From the NCBI RefSeq assembly GCF_031801495.1, contig NZ_JAOEGC010000007.1:1-64000 (forward strand): DNA of 64,000 nt. Direction: 5' to 3'. A program made the translations under genes and the position numbers. Below the pieces are notes generated by a model. That model was not told where the DNA came from. It saw only the letters and a list, made by a program, of their open reading frames with translations, and searched no databases. Origin of the DNA: Agrobacterium tumefaciens_K (GTDB taxonomy: Bacteria; Pseudomonadota; Alphaproteobacteria; Rhizobiales; Rhizobiaceae). Below, piece by piece: positions 8,994-17,659 of the stretch; the stretch's first letter is position 1; every line of letters begins with the position of its first letter.

Positions 8994-9893
8994 TCAGAGC
9001 ATCCACTTTCTGTGTTCGGCAAATCTTTCAACGAGTAGATCGATAAACAGACGGACCTTGGTCGGAAGATGGCTTCGATCCGGGAACAACGCGTCAATTG
9101 AAAACTCGATGCCGCGGTAGTCGGGCATGTTCGTGACCAGACGTCCTTCCTTGAGATCGTCGAAGACGAGGAAGCTGGGCGCGAGAAAGATTCCCCTTCC
9201 TTCGATCGCCAACTGCCTGAGCGTCTGGGCGCTGTTTGAAACGACGTTCCCGTCGATCTTCACCTCGTCCTGCTCACCAGTCATCGTTTCGAAACGCCAT
9301 GTGGCACCATATGCGTAATTCGAGTACTGCAGGCAATTATGGTCCGTGAGATCGGCCGGCCGCTGGATTCGCGGATGGGACTTCCGGTATTCGGGCGATG
9401 AGACTAGGAAATGGCGCCAGGGCGTCAACTTGCGGGCAATCAATCGGGAGTCCCTGGGCGTCGCTCGAATTACCAGATCATAGCCCTCGTCAATCATATC
9501 GATCATCCGTTCGCCGATATCGAGCTGAAGCGAAATCGACGGGTACTGCTCAATGAACTCGCTGACAAGCGGCACCAGAAACGGTGCGATCGCCGTTGCG
9601 GTATAGATCTTGAGCTTGCCACGCGGCGTCGATGTCAACGAGCTGGCGAACTGATCCGCGTCCTCGAGATCGGCAAGGATCTGTGAGGATCGGTCGTAAT
9701 AGAATTTCCCCGTCTCGGTCAGGCTGACCTTTCGGGTGGTCCGGTTCAAAAGTCTCACTCCAAGACGCTCCTCAAGCGACTGGATGTGGTTGGCCACCAT
9801 CGTAGTCGACATGTTCAATCGTCTCGCCGCGGCCGAAAATCCTCCACATTCAACCACTTGACCGAATACCGTCAGGCTTGTCAGTCGATCCAT
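8994..9893 (-). CDS. LysR-family transcriptional regulator
   Basis: This 299-residue regulator has its DNA-binding part at residues 1-60 (MDRLTSLTVFGQVVECGGFS, then RLNMSTTMVANHIQSLEERLG). The effector domain runs from about 90 (GKLKIYTATAIAPFLVPL). The length is complete. It lies between the MFS gene and the HlyD-family gene, convergent with the first and divergent from the second. It is therefore best placed to control the adaptor gene at 10030 and perhaps the whole exporter. It belongs to the large CrgA-like subgroup whose ligands are rarely known. Confidence 0.9.
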   Translation of the reverse strand: MDRLTSLTVFGQVVECGGFSAAARRLNMSTTMVANHIQSLEERLGVRLLNRTTRKVSLTETGKFYYDRSSQILADLEDADQFASSLTSTPRGKLKIYTATAIAPFLVPLVSEFIEQYPSISLQLDIGERMIDMIDEGYDLVIRATPRDSRLIARKLTPWRHFLVSSPEYRKSHPRIQRPADLTDHNCLQYSNYAYGATWRFETMTGEQDEVKIDGNVVSNSAQTLRQLAIEGRGIFLAPSFLVFDDLKEGRLVTNMPDYRGIEFSIDALFPDRSHLPTKVRLFIDLLVERFAEHRKWML

Positions 9894-10029
9894 TCAATGC
9901 TCCGATTATCACCCCAGACTTTACGATCCTTTCGCTTTTTTCGAGATTATCAGATCATGCTTCAAGGCGCATTCTCCTTCACACAGATTAAATCGCTTCT
10001 TTATGGAGCATGATCAAAGGAACCGGAAA

Positions 10030-11187
10030 ATGGTTGAGCTGGCCCGTAACACGTCTTTCGAGATCGCCGCCACGCCGTTGGACACTCCCTCCCAAGGGCA
10101 GATAAAATCCACCGACACACCCGCGAATTCCGGCAAAACGATGGGTGTCGTCAAACGCTCCATCTTCGGACTTATCCTTCTTGCCGGCGCCGCATACGCG
10201 GTCGACTGCGGGTACGATTACTGGACGGTCGGACGGTTTACGCAGACCACCGAAAACGCCTACGTCAAAGCAGACTTCACTGCAATCTCCTCGAAGGTCT
10301 CCGGTTACGTCAAAGAGGTATTGGTCGAGGACAACCAGGTCGTGACGGCAGGGCAGGTTCTGGCACAGATCGACGACAGGGACTTCCAGACGGCGCTCGC
10401 ACAAGCGAAGGCCGATCTGAACGCCACCGAGGCGGCAATCGCCAACATTGACAGTCAGATCATTCTGCAAAAATCGGCAATCCTGCAAGCAATGGCGGCG
10501 CTCAACGCGTCGAAAGCCTCGTTGAAATTCGCTCTGTCCGACGCCGAGCGGAACGTTCGGCTGATTTCCTCCGGAGCCAGCAGTCAGGCTCGCGCCGAGC
10601 AGAGCCAGTCACTTCGCGATCAGGCGTCTGCCGCGGTCGAACGTGATAAGGCCGGACTGGTCGCTGCGGAAAAAAGGGTTCCCGTCCTCATGACGCAACG
10701 CAATCAGGCGGTCGCGCAGCGCGAAAGGTCTCTCGCGATCTTGCGTCAGGCGGAACTCAACCTCTCCTACACCAAGATCGTCTCCCCGGTGAACGGCACA
10801 GTGGGTGCGCGGTCGATCCGCCTGGGTCAGCTCGTAGCGGCCGGAACGCAACTCATGGCGGTCGTTCCGCTTGACGCCGTTTACGTCGTCGCCAACTACA
10901 AGGAAACGCAGCTTGCCCATGTTCGAGCAGGACAGCCGGTGGAGATCGAAGTGGACGGGCTACCCGGCGCCGCAATCAAGGGACACGTCGATAGCATCTC
11001 GCCCGCAAGCGGCCTCGACTTCTCGCTTTTGCCGCCAGACAACGCGACCGGCAACTTCACCAAGATTGTGCAGCGCATTCCTGTCAAGATCGTCATCGAC
11101 GATGCTACAATAAAAGGGTTTCTCCGCTCCGGTATGTCGGTCGAATCCTCGATCGACGTCAAGGATGCCGCAACCACACCACACTAG
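10030..11187 (+). CDS. HlyD/EmrA-family membrane fusion protein
   Basis: The product has 385 residues. One N-terminal transmembrane segment (about 37-58, SIFGLILLAGAAYAV) is followed by the biotinyl/lipoyl half-motif (YVKADFTAISSKVSGYVKEV), a long alpha-helical hairpin rich in Ala, Gln and Glu (about 120-230), and the closing lipoyl and beta-barrel part (IVSPVNGTVGARSIRLGQLV). This is the periplasmic adaptor of EmrAB/HlyD-type efflux. I prefer the ATG at 10030 (AAAGGA upstream) to the one at 10003, which has no ribosome-binding site. Its probable membrane partner is the MFS protein at 7289. Confidence 0.88.
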   Translation: MVELARNTSFEIAATPLDTPSQGQIKSTDTPANSGKTMGVVKRSIFGLILLAGAAYAVDCGYDYWTVGRFTQTTENAYVKADFTAISSKVSGYVKEVLVEDNQVVTAGQVLAQIDDRDFQTALAQAKADLNATEAAIANIDSQIILQKSAILQAMAALNASKASLKFALSDAERNVRLISSGASSQARAEQSQSLRDQASAAVERDKAGLVAAEKRVPVLMTQRNQAVAQRERSLAILRQAELNLSYTKIVSPVNGTVGARSIRLGQLVAAGTQLMAVVPLDAVYVVANYKETQLAHVRAGQPVEIEVDGLPGAAIKGHVDSISPASGLDFSLLPPDNATGNFTKIVQRIPVKIVIDDATIKGFLRSGMSVESSIDVKDAATTPH

Positions 11188-11272
11188 CTCTGAACGCGTA
11201 TCGTAAGGCGCAAGAAGCTGCATGCCGGCGCGCATGCGGAGAAGCTTCCCAGATCGCAGACCAGGAGCAATC

Positions 11273-12445
11273 ATGCTTGCCAAATATCAGAATTCCGCCG
11301 CTCCAGATTCGAACGGCCTTTTGCACATCATCGAGTGGCTGTCGGGAGACGAATGCAACGCCGTCGACGACATCGGACTGGTGGCGCATCTTGGAAGGAA
11401 GCTTCACCAGCTTGGAATTCCGGTCGACCGCCTGACGCTTCACATGACCACCCTGCATCCCGATCTGGTGGGACGGACGATCGCATGGGCACCAAGCGAG
11501 CCAATCGAAATCCACGAGCGCGACCGCACAGGTTGGGCGCATTTTTCTGGAAGTCCAATCACCCGCGTCATGAAGTCGCGTGACGTGCTCCTTCTCTCGG
11601 CGAATGACGACGACAGGGATCGTTGGCAGCACATAGATATCTTCGCCGGTCGCTCCCTCAACCAGTTAATCGTCGCCCCCTTGTGCAATGCCGACGGTCC
11701 GGTGAGCGTCGTGGTCTTCGGCACCCGCAAGGCGACGGGCTTCACCATCGGCGACCAGCAGATGCTCCTTCGTATACTGCCGGCGCTTCGGACGACCAGT
11801 GAGCTGCGGGTGCTGCGCCAAGCCGAACTGTCTCTCCTAGACACCTACATAGGCCCGATGACGGCGCAGCGGATACTGGCGGGTCGAATTCGTCGGGGGG
11901 ACGTCGAAACGATCGAGGCGGCACTTCTGCTGTGTGACCTGCGCGGATTCACAGAACTCTCCAACAACCTTGATGCAACCAGGGTTCTCGATATTCTCAA
12001 CGGCTATTTCGAGAAGGTCATCCCGGCCATCACGGGTAACGGCGGCGAGGTTCTCAAGTTCATGGGCGACGCCGTCCTCGCGTTCTTCCCTGGCCATTCC
12101 GCCGCATCGTCCTGTGAGGCGGCGCTACGGAGCGCATCGGCAATCATCGAAGATTTGGCGAGCTCGCAGTTTCATGGCCTCTCGGTAAGCGTCGGAATAG
12201 CGCTCCACTACGGTGAGGTAACCTATGGCAACATCGGATCCGGCCGACGGATGGACTTTACGGTGATCGGTCCTGACGTGAACATGGTTAGCCGAATCCA
12301 GGCAGTCAGCAGTGAACTGAGACTGCCTTTGCTCATGTCGGAGCGGTTTGAAAATGCCGTGGCAGCCGACACCGAATCGGCCGGCCACTACTCCCTGAAG
12401 GGTTTTCCAGATCCGGCCGAACTATTCACATCCCACTCAGCCTAA
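11273..12445 (+). CDS. Class III adenylate/guanylate cyclase with N-terminal sensory region
   Basis: The product has 390 residues. The last 190 or so form a class III nucleotide cyclase domain. The first metal Asp is in LLCDLRGFTELSN, the second in KFMGDAVLAFFP, and the catalytic Asn region is DFTVIGPDVNMVSRIQ. About 190 residues precede it and look like a GAF-type sensor (ITRVMKSRDVLLLSANDDD). This layout matches many soluble rhizobial cyclases that make cAMP. The ATG at 11273 has CAGGAG upstream. It follows the adaptor gene by 85 bases on the same strand, so it may be co-transcribed with the exporter half. The substrate (ATP or GTP) cannot be decided by eye. Confidence 0.88.
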   Translation: MLAKYQNSAAPDSNGLLHIIEWLSGDECNAVDDIGLVAHLGRKLHQLGIPVDRLTLHMTTLHPDLVGRTIAWAPSEPIEIHERDRTGWAHFSGSPITRVMKSRDVLLLSANDDDRDRWQHIDIFAGRSLNQLIVAPLCNADGPVSVVVFGTRKATGFTIGDQQMLLRILPALRTTSELRVLRQAELSLLDTYIGPMTAQRILAGRIRRGDVETIEAALLLCDLRGFTELSNNLDATRVLDILNGYFEKVIPAITGNGGEVLKFMGDAVLAFFPGHSAASSCEAALRSASAIIEDLASSQFHGLSVSVGIALHYGEVTYGNIGSGRRMDFTVIGPDVNMVSRIQAVSSELRLPLLMSERFENAVAADTESAGHYSLKGFPDPAELFTSHSA

Positions 12446-13159
12446 TAGGTTTATCCAGTCACGCCAATTGCACGAGCCGCGCAACGATGTCACGTAATTG
12501 GAGTTGAATCTGCCGAGCGGGACCTTTTCAGTCGGACGCGACAGGACGGTAAACATCACAGTTTTTCCGGTTTCCCGCGATGGCCAACAAAAAGGCAGAC
12601 GAGCGCCCCAGCTGCCGGGCATCGCCTTACCCCTCATTGGTAGAAGTTCAGTTTTCGAGCAAATATGGGCTCGCGCGGGTGTAACAGCGAATCAGGGTGG
12701 TCACGCGCTCGGCCTCGCAGTGCACTCCGTAGCGACTACCACGGCACAGCCGTTCACCGGTTTTTCAAAGTCGCTCCTTCGGAAGGACTGAGTTAGCTTG
12801 GATGCGATATAGACAATGATAGATAATGCCCGGTGATGCGGGACTCCAAGCCGCCAAGCTCCCTGATATTGGCAACATTAACTTCCCCACACCCTCCGCA
12901 ATACATCATTGCCATGACCGGTCGCCTCTGGATGATAGCGCGGGTTTTGGTGCATCGGCACGGGCCTATTTCCGGGCTTAAGCCAACGAGCGCTCTTGTT
13001 GTGATGACGGAACCGTGTTGCTGCGCATGAAGTCCGTTGCACACGGGCGCACTGATTGGTTCGTCTTGTTCTCCCTAGTCTCAGCATAGGCCCTCCGGTT
13101 CGGGTTCGGCATCGGGAATGCACGTGGCAAGTTTTCTCACGAACGCCGTGGAAAACCCG
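12446..13159. other. Long gene-free stretch
   Basis: About 700 bases without a gene I can defend. Frames of 80-150 codons exist on both strands, but they lack ribosome-binding sites and known motifs. The sequence may be the wreck of one or more genes. The only clear structure is the operator and promoter at its right end, reported separately. Confidence 0.4.
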
Positions 13160-13219
13160 TTGACACCCGAAATCGCCGCAGCTACCGTACCAATCGGTAA
13201 AGTATTTACCGATTGGTAC
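13160..13219 (+). promoter_or_regulatory. Promoter with 33-bp palindromic TetR-type operator
   Basis: Bases 13187-13219 form a perfect inverted repeat: arm GTACCAATCGGTAAA, three-base centre GTA, then the exact reverse complement. A consensus -35 hexamer TTGACA lies at 13160-13165, and a weak -10 falls about 17 bases later, at the left edge of the palindrome. The following operon ends with a TetR gene, and TetR repressors bind such palindromes as dimers or dimer pairs. Repression by blocking polymerase at -10/+1 is the simplest reading. The palindrome is seen directly; the binding protein is inferred. Confidence 0.8.
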
Positions 13220-13244
13220 ACAAACAGCTCGCGAAGGTATACTC

Positions 13245-13709
13245 ATGTCACGCCCTCCACTCCCCCCGTTCACACGCGAAACGGCAATCGAAAAAGTCCG
13301 TCTGGCCGAAGACGGCTGGAACAGCCGCGATCCCGCCAAGGTCGCGCTTGCCTACACTGTCGACACCCACTGGCGAAACCGCGTCGAATTCGCCACCAAT
13401 CGTGAAGAAGCCCAGGCATTTCTGACACGGAAATGGAACAAGGAGCACGAATACCGCCTCATCAAGGAGCTGTGGGCCTTCACCGGCAACCGCATAGCTG
13501 TGCGGTACGCCTACGAATATCGCGATGACAGTGGTCAATGGTTCCGTGCGTATGGTAACGAGAACTGGGAGTTCGCAGAGGACGGTCTGATGGCACACCG
13601 CCACGCATGCATCAACGAAATGCCGATTGCCGAGAGAGATCGCCTGTTCCATTGGCCGCTCGGCCGTCGTCCGGACGACCATGCCAGCCTCAGCGATCTG
13701 GGGCTCTAA
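13245..13709 (+). CDS. DUF1348 family protein (NTF2/SnoaL-like fold)
   Basis: This 154-residue protein matches the DUF1348 family: SRDPAKVALAYTVDTHWRNR near the N-terminus, then FLTRKWNKEHEYRLIKELWA and VRYAYEYRDDSGQWFRAYGN. The fold is NTF2/SnoaL-like, but no reaction is established. The start ATG follows GAAGG. It is the first gene after the palindromic operator and is followed two bases later by a TetR gene. This DUF1348 + TetR arrangement is common in Proteobacteria and suggests a small stress- or chemical-inducible unit. Confidence 0.88.
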   Translation: MSRPPLPPFTRETAIEKVRLAEDGWNSRDPAKVALAYTVDTHWRNRVEFATNREEAQAFLTRKWNKEHEYRLIKELWAFTGNRIAVRYAYEYRDDSGQWFRAYGNENWEFAEDGLMAHRHACINEMPIAERDRLFHWPLGRRPDDHASLSDLGL

Positions 13710-13711
13710 TC

Positions 13712-14275
13712 ATGGCCCGCACGGTCGCTGAAAGATCCGACGCCATCGCCTCCCTGGCCGAAGTGTTTCGCGAGCATGGATACGAAGGTGCGAGCCTTGC
13801 CTTGATCGGCAAGGCCACCGGTCTGGGCAAGGGCAGCCTTTACCACTTCTTCCCGAATGGGAAGGAGGAGATGGTCCGGGCCGTGCTCGCCGAGATCGAG
13901 CAATGGTTTGAAGATTCCGTCTATTCTCCCCTGCGAGATGGAGACGATGCCGATGCAGCGATCTCGGCAATGCTCGATGAAACCGCGAAATACTTCAGAT
14001 CGGGCAGGCGCGTCTGTCTCGTCGGTGCCCTGGCTGTTGCCAACACCAGAGACCTCTTCGCGCAGGCCATCCGGGGTTACTTCGTCGCCTGGGTAGACGC
14101 TCTGCAGGCAGCGCTTGTCCGGCAAGGTCGTAACGCTGAGCAGGCACGTCTCCTCTCGGAAGACGCCGTTCTCGCCATCCAGGGCGCGATCGTCCTCTCC
14201 CGGGCGCTCGACGAGCCCGCCGTCTTCCAAAGGGCTATCAACCAGTTGCATGAGCGCTTGGTGGGCGCAGGTTGA
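13712..14275 (+). CDS. TetR-family transcriptional repressor
   Basis: This 187-residue regulator has an N-terminal helix-turn-helix (SLAEVFREHGYEGASLALIG, then ATGLGKGSLYHFFPNGKEEM). The C-terminal domain resembles the LmrA/YxaF subgroup (DAAISAMLDETAKYFRSGRR). The start lies two bases after the DUF1348 stop, so the genes form one operon. It most likely binds the palindrome at 13187-13219 and represses its own operon until a ligand is bound. The ligand is unknown. Confidence 0.9.
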   Translation: MARTVAERSDAIASLAEVFREHGYEGASLALIGKATGLGKGSLYHFFPNGKEEMVRAVLAEIEQWFEDSVYSPLRDGDDADAAISAMLDETAKYFRSGRRVCLVGALAVANTRDLFAQAIRGYFVAWVDALQAALVRQGRNAEQARLLSEDAVLAIQGAIVLSRALDEPAVFQRAINQLHERLVGAG

Positions 14276-14496
14276 TAACTGTTTTCCACCAGCGGACTCG
14301 GCTCAACCACCCTATGCCATCGGGGCATCCGCCGTGCTTACCTCGCCACCTTCGCTATTGAAGGGAACTGGACCCAAAGCCCAGGACCTAAATCAGGTTG
14401 AAAATGGAATGTTTTGCTCACGGGTATCGACGGCATCATGCGCTTAGCGGAGCCCACCAATCAGGCCAGTGCCGTTGATGCCACTGATGACTTTCC

Positions 14497-15192
14497 CTAC
14501 GGCTGCAACCCTGCGCAGCGTGCAGTATTGCGGATATGTGTCTCCATTTCACTGCATGCTCCATCTGCGTCATTGTTCCTCAGGGCAGCTATGATGCGGC
14601 GGTGCTCTGCAATGGATTGCCGCATTCGTTCCGGATCTGTGATCGGAATCGGCTGGCGCTGAGTCTCCGTCACCTGATCTCTCACAGTCTGGTATAGCGC
14701 TTTCAGCATGGTGTTGGAGCAGGCGGAAACGATGATGCCATGAAACTCCAGATCGGCCTCAACATTGGCGAGCAGGTCTTGATTGGCCCAGCAATCCTCC
14801 ATGGTCTTGGTCGCCTTCTCCATCATATCGAGCTGTGCCTGGGACAGTCGTCCAGCGGAAAGACGCGCAATCTCGCCCTCGAGCAGGATGCGGGTCTGGA
14901 AGACATCAAAAACAGAATAACTTTCGGAATAACGCCATGGCGCCATGTTCCCGGTTTGGCCGGCCGCCCCATCACCGGCGGCCACGAATGTTCCCCGCCC
15001 GGCTTCCGTTTTAAGCAATCCCAATGTCTCGAGCGTCAGTAGGGCCTCGCGCAACGACGCCCGGCTGATGCCGAATTTCTGGGAGAACTCGCGCTGAGAA
15101 GGGATTTTCTCACCTGCTTTCAATTGTCCAGACTGGATCATACCCTGGATTTTGCGGGCAACCGATTGTGGCAAAAGCGTTTTGTTGAGCAT
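14497..15192 (-). CDS. GntR-family (FadR/FCD subgroup) regulator
   Basis: This 231-residue regulator has a winged helix-turn-helix at residues 8-70 (IQSGQLKAGEKIPSQREFSQ, then FGISRASLREALLTLETLGL). An all-helical FCD ligand domain follows, with metal-ligand-type residues in EADLEFHGIIVSACSN and EHRRIIAALRN. I chose the ATG at 15192 because GGGGAACGGGGA precedes it; an upstream ATG at 15237 lacks a site. The gene is divergent from the ABC importer operon, and an FCD-type operator lies between them. It is the probable regulator of uptake and catabolism genes at 15349-20364. Confidence 0.9.
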   Translation of the reverse strand: MLNKTLLPQSVARKIQGMIQSGQLKAGEKIPSQREFSQKFGISRASLREALLTLETLGLLKTEAGRGTFVAAGDGAAGQTGNMAPWRYSESYSVFDVFQTRILLEGEIARLSAGRLSQAQLDMMEKATKTMEDCWANQDLLANVEADLEFHGIIVSACSNTMLKALYQTVRDQVTETQRQPIPITDPERMRQSIAEHRRIIAALRNNDADGACSEMETHIRNTARCAGLQP

Positions 15193-15280
15193 CCGATCCC
15201 CGTTCCCCTGAAACCCGCACTGCCTCTTTCGATACATTTTTCAAATGAGATCTTGCAAACAATTAAAGCGCGTGCTTGTC

Positions 15281-15310
15281 TGGTCATACTGGTCTGACCA
15301 GTTAGACCAA
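15281..15310. promoter_or_regulatory. GntR/FadR-type operator between divergent genes
   Basis: Bases 15288-15302 read ACTGGTCTGACCAGT, a perfect palindrome around one central base. It contains TGGT-N3-ACCA, the consensus of FadR/FCD-type GntR regulators. A flanking TGGTCA half-site at 15281 and AGACCA at 15304 extend the similarity. The site lies 89 bases from the regulator start and 46 bases before the importer gene, so one protein could control both promoters. Confidence 0.75.
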
Positions 15311-15348
15311 CGTAGATTGGCTTGAATGATAAAACAAGGGGTTCTAAA

Positions 15349-16146
15349 ATGCTTCACGTTTCGCGTGTCAAAACTACATTCATAGCCGGGCTGATCTCGG
15401 CGCTCGGCGTCTTCCACGCCCAGGCTGCCGATCTGACGGTCGGTGCCAATATCGGCAACGTTCCATGGGAATTCCAAGATGCCAGCGGCAAGGTCGTTGG
15501 CTTCGAAGTCGATCTCGTCAACGAAATTGCAAATCGACTCGGCAAGTCGGTGGAGTTCGTCAACACACCGTTCAACGGTCTCTTCCCCGCTGTTCAGTCC
15601 GGCCGTATCAACATGGCGATTTCATCGATCACCATCACTGAAAAGCGTTTGGCGTCGGTCAGCTTCGCCCAGCCATATTATGATAGCGACCAGTCTCTGA
15701 CCGTGACAGCAGCTTCCGGCATCACCGGCCTCAAGGACATGGGGGGTAAGGTTGTCGGCGTAGACACCGGATCGACGGGCGACATGTGGGCAGAAGCCCA
15801 TAAGGGTGACTATAAGCTTGGCGAAATCCGCAAGTTCGAAGGCTTGCAGCCCGCCATGCTCGATCTCGTTGCCGGCCGCGTCGATGGCTATATCTCCGAT
15901 ATTCCGGCACTACTTTACTACGCCAAGGACAAGCCCGAGCTGAAGGTTGTCGAGCGCATTCCAACAGGCGAAAAATACTCGATCATGTTCAACAAAGGCG
16001 ATCCGCTGGCAGCTGACGTCAATGCGGTCATCACCACGCTGAAGGGCGAAGGCTTCATAGCCAAGCTGCATGAAACTTGGTTCGGCGCAAAGGCCGAGGA
16101 CACGACCTCGACCGTTGCCGTCGTTCAGATGCCGAAGGCCAAGTAA
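15349..16146 (+). CDS. Amino-acid-type ABC transporter, periplasmic binding protein
   Basis: The 265-residue precursor has a signal peptide ending near VFHAQA-ADLTV and the family 3 solute-binding fold. Typical wording is VGANIGNVPWEFQDASGKVVGFEVDL, followed by ISSITITEKRLASVSFAQPYY. These proteins bind polar amino acids or opines in the periplasm. The ATG at 15349 follows AAGGGG; a TTG at 15322 is less likely. It is first in an operon with permease, ATPase, aminotransferase and amidohydrolase genes. That suggests a nitrogenous ligand processed by those enzymes rather than a standard amino acid. Confidence 0.9.
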   Translation: MLHVSRVKTTFIAGLISALGVFHAQAADLTVGANIGNVPWEFQDASGKVVGFEVDLVNEIANRLGKSVEFVNTPFNGLFPAVQSGRINMAISSITITEKRLASVSFAQPYYDSDQSLTVTAASGITGLKDMGGKVVGVDTGSTGDMWAEAHKGDYKLGEIRKFEGLQPAMLDLVAGRVDGYISDIPALLYYAKDKPELKVVERIPTGEKYSIMFNKGDPLAADVNAVITTLKGEGFIAKLHETWFGAKAEDTTSTVAVVQMPKAK

Positions 16147-16210
16147 GGCTTGCACTGCATCCGGCGGGACTATGCGTGTCCCGCCAGTTTGCCAAGGGAG
16201 CCCGTCCGGC

Positions 16211-16882
16211 ATGAACCTCATCAATACTTTCTTCAATGTTCCCGTATTTCTCAACAGCCTGCCGCAGTTGCTCTGGGGCTTGGTTGTCACCATTCAGATC
16301 GGTATTACCAGTATCCTTTGCGGCCTCATCGGCGGTTTGTTTCTGGCGGTGGCGCGCATTTATGCCCCGGCCGTTTTCACGCTGCTGATCCGCATCTACA
16401 TCGACATCTTCCGGTCAATTCCGTTGCTGGTGCTGTTGATCGTCGTCTATTACGCGCTTCCGTTCGTTGGTATCCGTCTGTCGCCATTCCTGTCTGCTGT
16501 CACCGCCTTGTCTCTGGTGTCCGCCGCCTATACCGCGGAAATCTTTCGCGCTGGCATCGAGGCTGTTCCCCACGGTCAATTTGAAGCATCCGCAGCGCTT
16601 GGCCTCTCCAACCGCAACACGATGGTGGATATCATTCTTCCGCAGGCCATCCGGATCGTCATTCCACCGCTCACCAACAACTGCATCAATGTCATGAAAG
16701 ACACCGCCCTTGCCTCGGTCGTCGCCATGCCAGACTTGTTGAAACAGGCAACACAAGCGCAGGCGCTCAACGCCAACCCCACGCCACTGATCGGTGCAGC
16801 CCTAATCTACATCGCACTGCTGTGGCCGATGGTTGCCGTCGTGGCGCGTCTCGAAAGACATTTCAATCGGGGGAAACGTTGA
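16211..16882 (+). CDS. Amino-acid-type ABC transporter permease
   Basis: This 223-residue inner-membrane protein has about five transmembrane segments and the HisM/GlnP family signature. The EAA loop (EASAALGLSNRNTMVDIILP) lies at about residues 135-155. Family 3 importers use either two permeases or a homodimer. Only one permease gene is present here, so a homodimer is the simplest model. The stop codon overlaps the next start (TGATG), indicating coupled translation with the ATPase. Confidence 0.9.
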   Translation: MNLINTFFNVPVFLNSLPQLLWGLVVTIQIGITSILCGLIGGLFLAVARIYAPAVFTLLIRIYIDIFRSIPLLVLLIVVYYALPFVGIRLSPFLSAVTALSLVSAAYTAEIFRAGIEAVPHGQFEASAALGLSNRNTMVDIILPQAIRIVIPPLTNNCINVMKDTALASVVAMPDLLKQATQAQALNANPTPLIGAALIYIALLWPMVAVVARLERHFNRGKR

Positions 16883-17631
16883 TGGAAAAGACCACATCCC
16901 CCCTTATTTCCATCCGCGGGCTGACTAAAGCCTATGGCACGTTCACCGTGCTGCATGGCATTGATCTCGATGTGGCTGAAGGCGAAGTCGTGTGCGTTAT
17001 AGGCCCTTCCGGTTCCGGCAAATCGACGCTCATACGCTGCATCAATCACCTGGAAGCCTTTCAGCCAGATAGCAGCATCACCGTAGATGGTATTCGCGTT
17101 GCGCCCGGACCGGCGCTTGCCAAGGTGCGTGCCGAAGTCGGCATGGTATTCCAGTCGTTCAATCTGTTTCCGCATATGACCGTTCTAAGAAACGTCATGA
17201 TCGCCCCCATGCGGGTTCGAAAGACACCGGAAGCGGAAGCCGAACGCAAGGCGCGCGAGCTTCTGGCCCGCGTCGGCATTTCCGAGCAGGCAAAGAAGTT
17301 TCCGGGTCAACTCTCAGGCGGCCAGCAGCAGCGCGTGGCTATCGCCCGGGCGCTTGCCATGGAGCCACGCGTCCTGCTTTTTGATGAGCCAACATCGGCT
17401 CTTGATCCGGAAATGGTCGGCGAAGTGCTGGATGTGATGCGCAAACTGGCTGGCACCGGAGTGACCATGGTGATTGTCACACACGAGATGGGTTTTGCCC
17501 GTCAGGTGGCAGACCGCGTCATCTTCATGGATGGCGGGCGCCTTGTCGAATCCGGGACGCCGTCAGACATCTTCGACAATCCAAAAGAAGCAAGGACGCG
17601 TGATTTCCTTCGCGCCGTCCTCAATCACTGA
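16882..17631 (+). CDS. Amino-acid-type ABC transporter ATP-binding protein
   Basis: This 249-residue ATPase of the GlnQ/HisP type has Walker A IGPSGSGKST, the signature LSGGQQQRVAIARAL, Walker B VLLFDEPTSALDPE and the His switch in VTHEMGF. It powers uptake with the neighbouring binding protein and permease. The ATG at 16882 is preceded by GGGGGAAA and overlaps the permease stop. The next gene begins 28 bases downstream, consistent with a single operon. Confidence 0.93.
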   Translation: MEKTTSPLISIRGLTKAYGTFTVLHGIDLDVAEGEVVCVIGPSGSGKSTLIRCINHLEAFQPDSSITVDGIRVAPGPALAKVRAEVGMVFQSFNLFPHMTVLRNVMIAPMRVRKTPEAEAERKARELLARVGISEQAKKFPGQLSGGQQQRVAIARALAMEPRVLLFDEPTSALDPEMVGEVLDVMRKLAGTGVTMVIVTHEMGFARQVADRVIFMDGGRLVESGTPSDIFDNPKEARTRDFLRAVLNH

Positions 17632-17659
17632 ACAAAAGACCATTCGGGAGACACCAGGA

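Noticed and set aside
12498..12791. 97-codon frame in the long gap after the cyclase
   Set aside because: No motif and no plausible start signal; it lies in a stretch that looks like decayed sequence.
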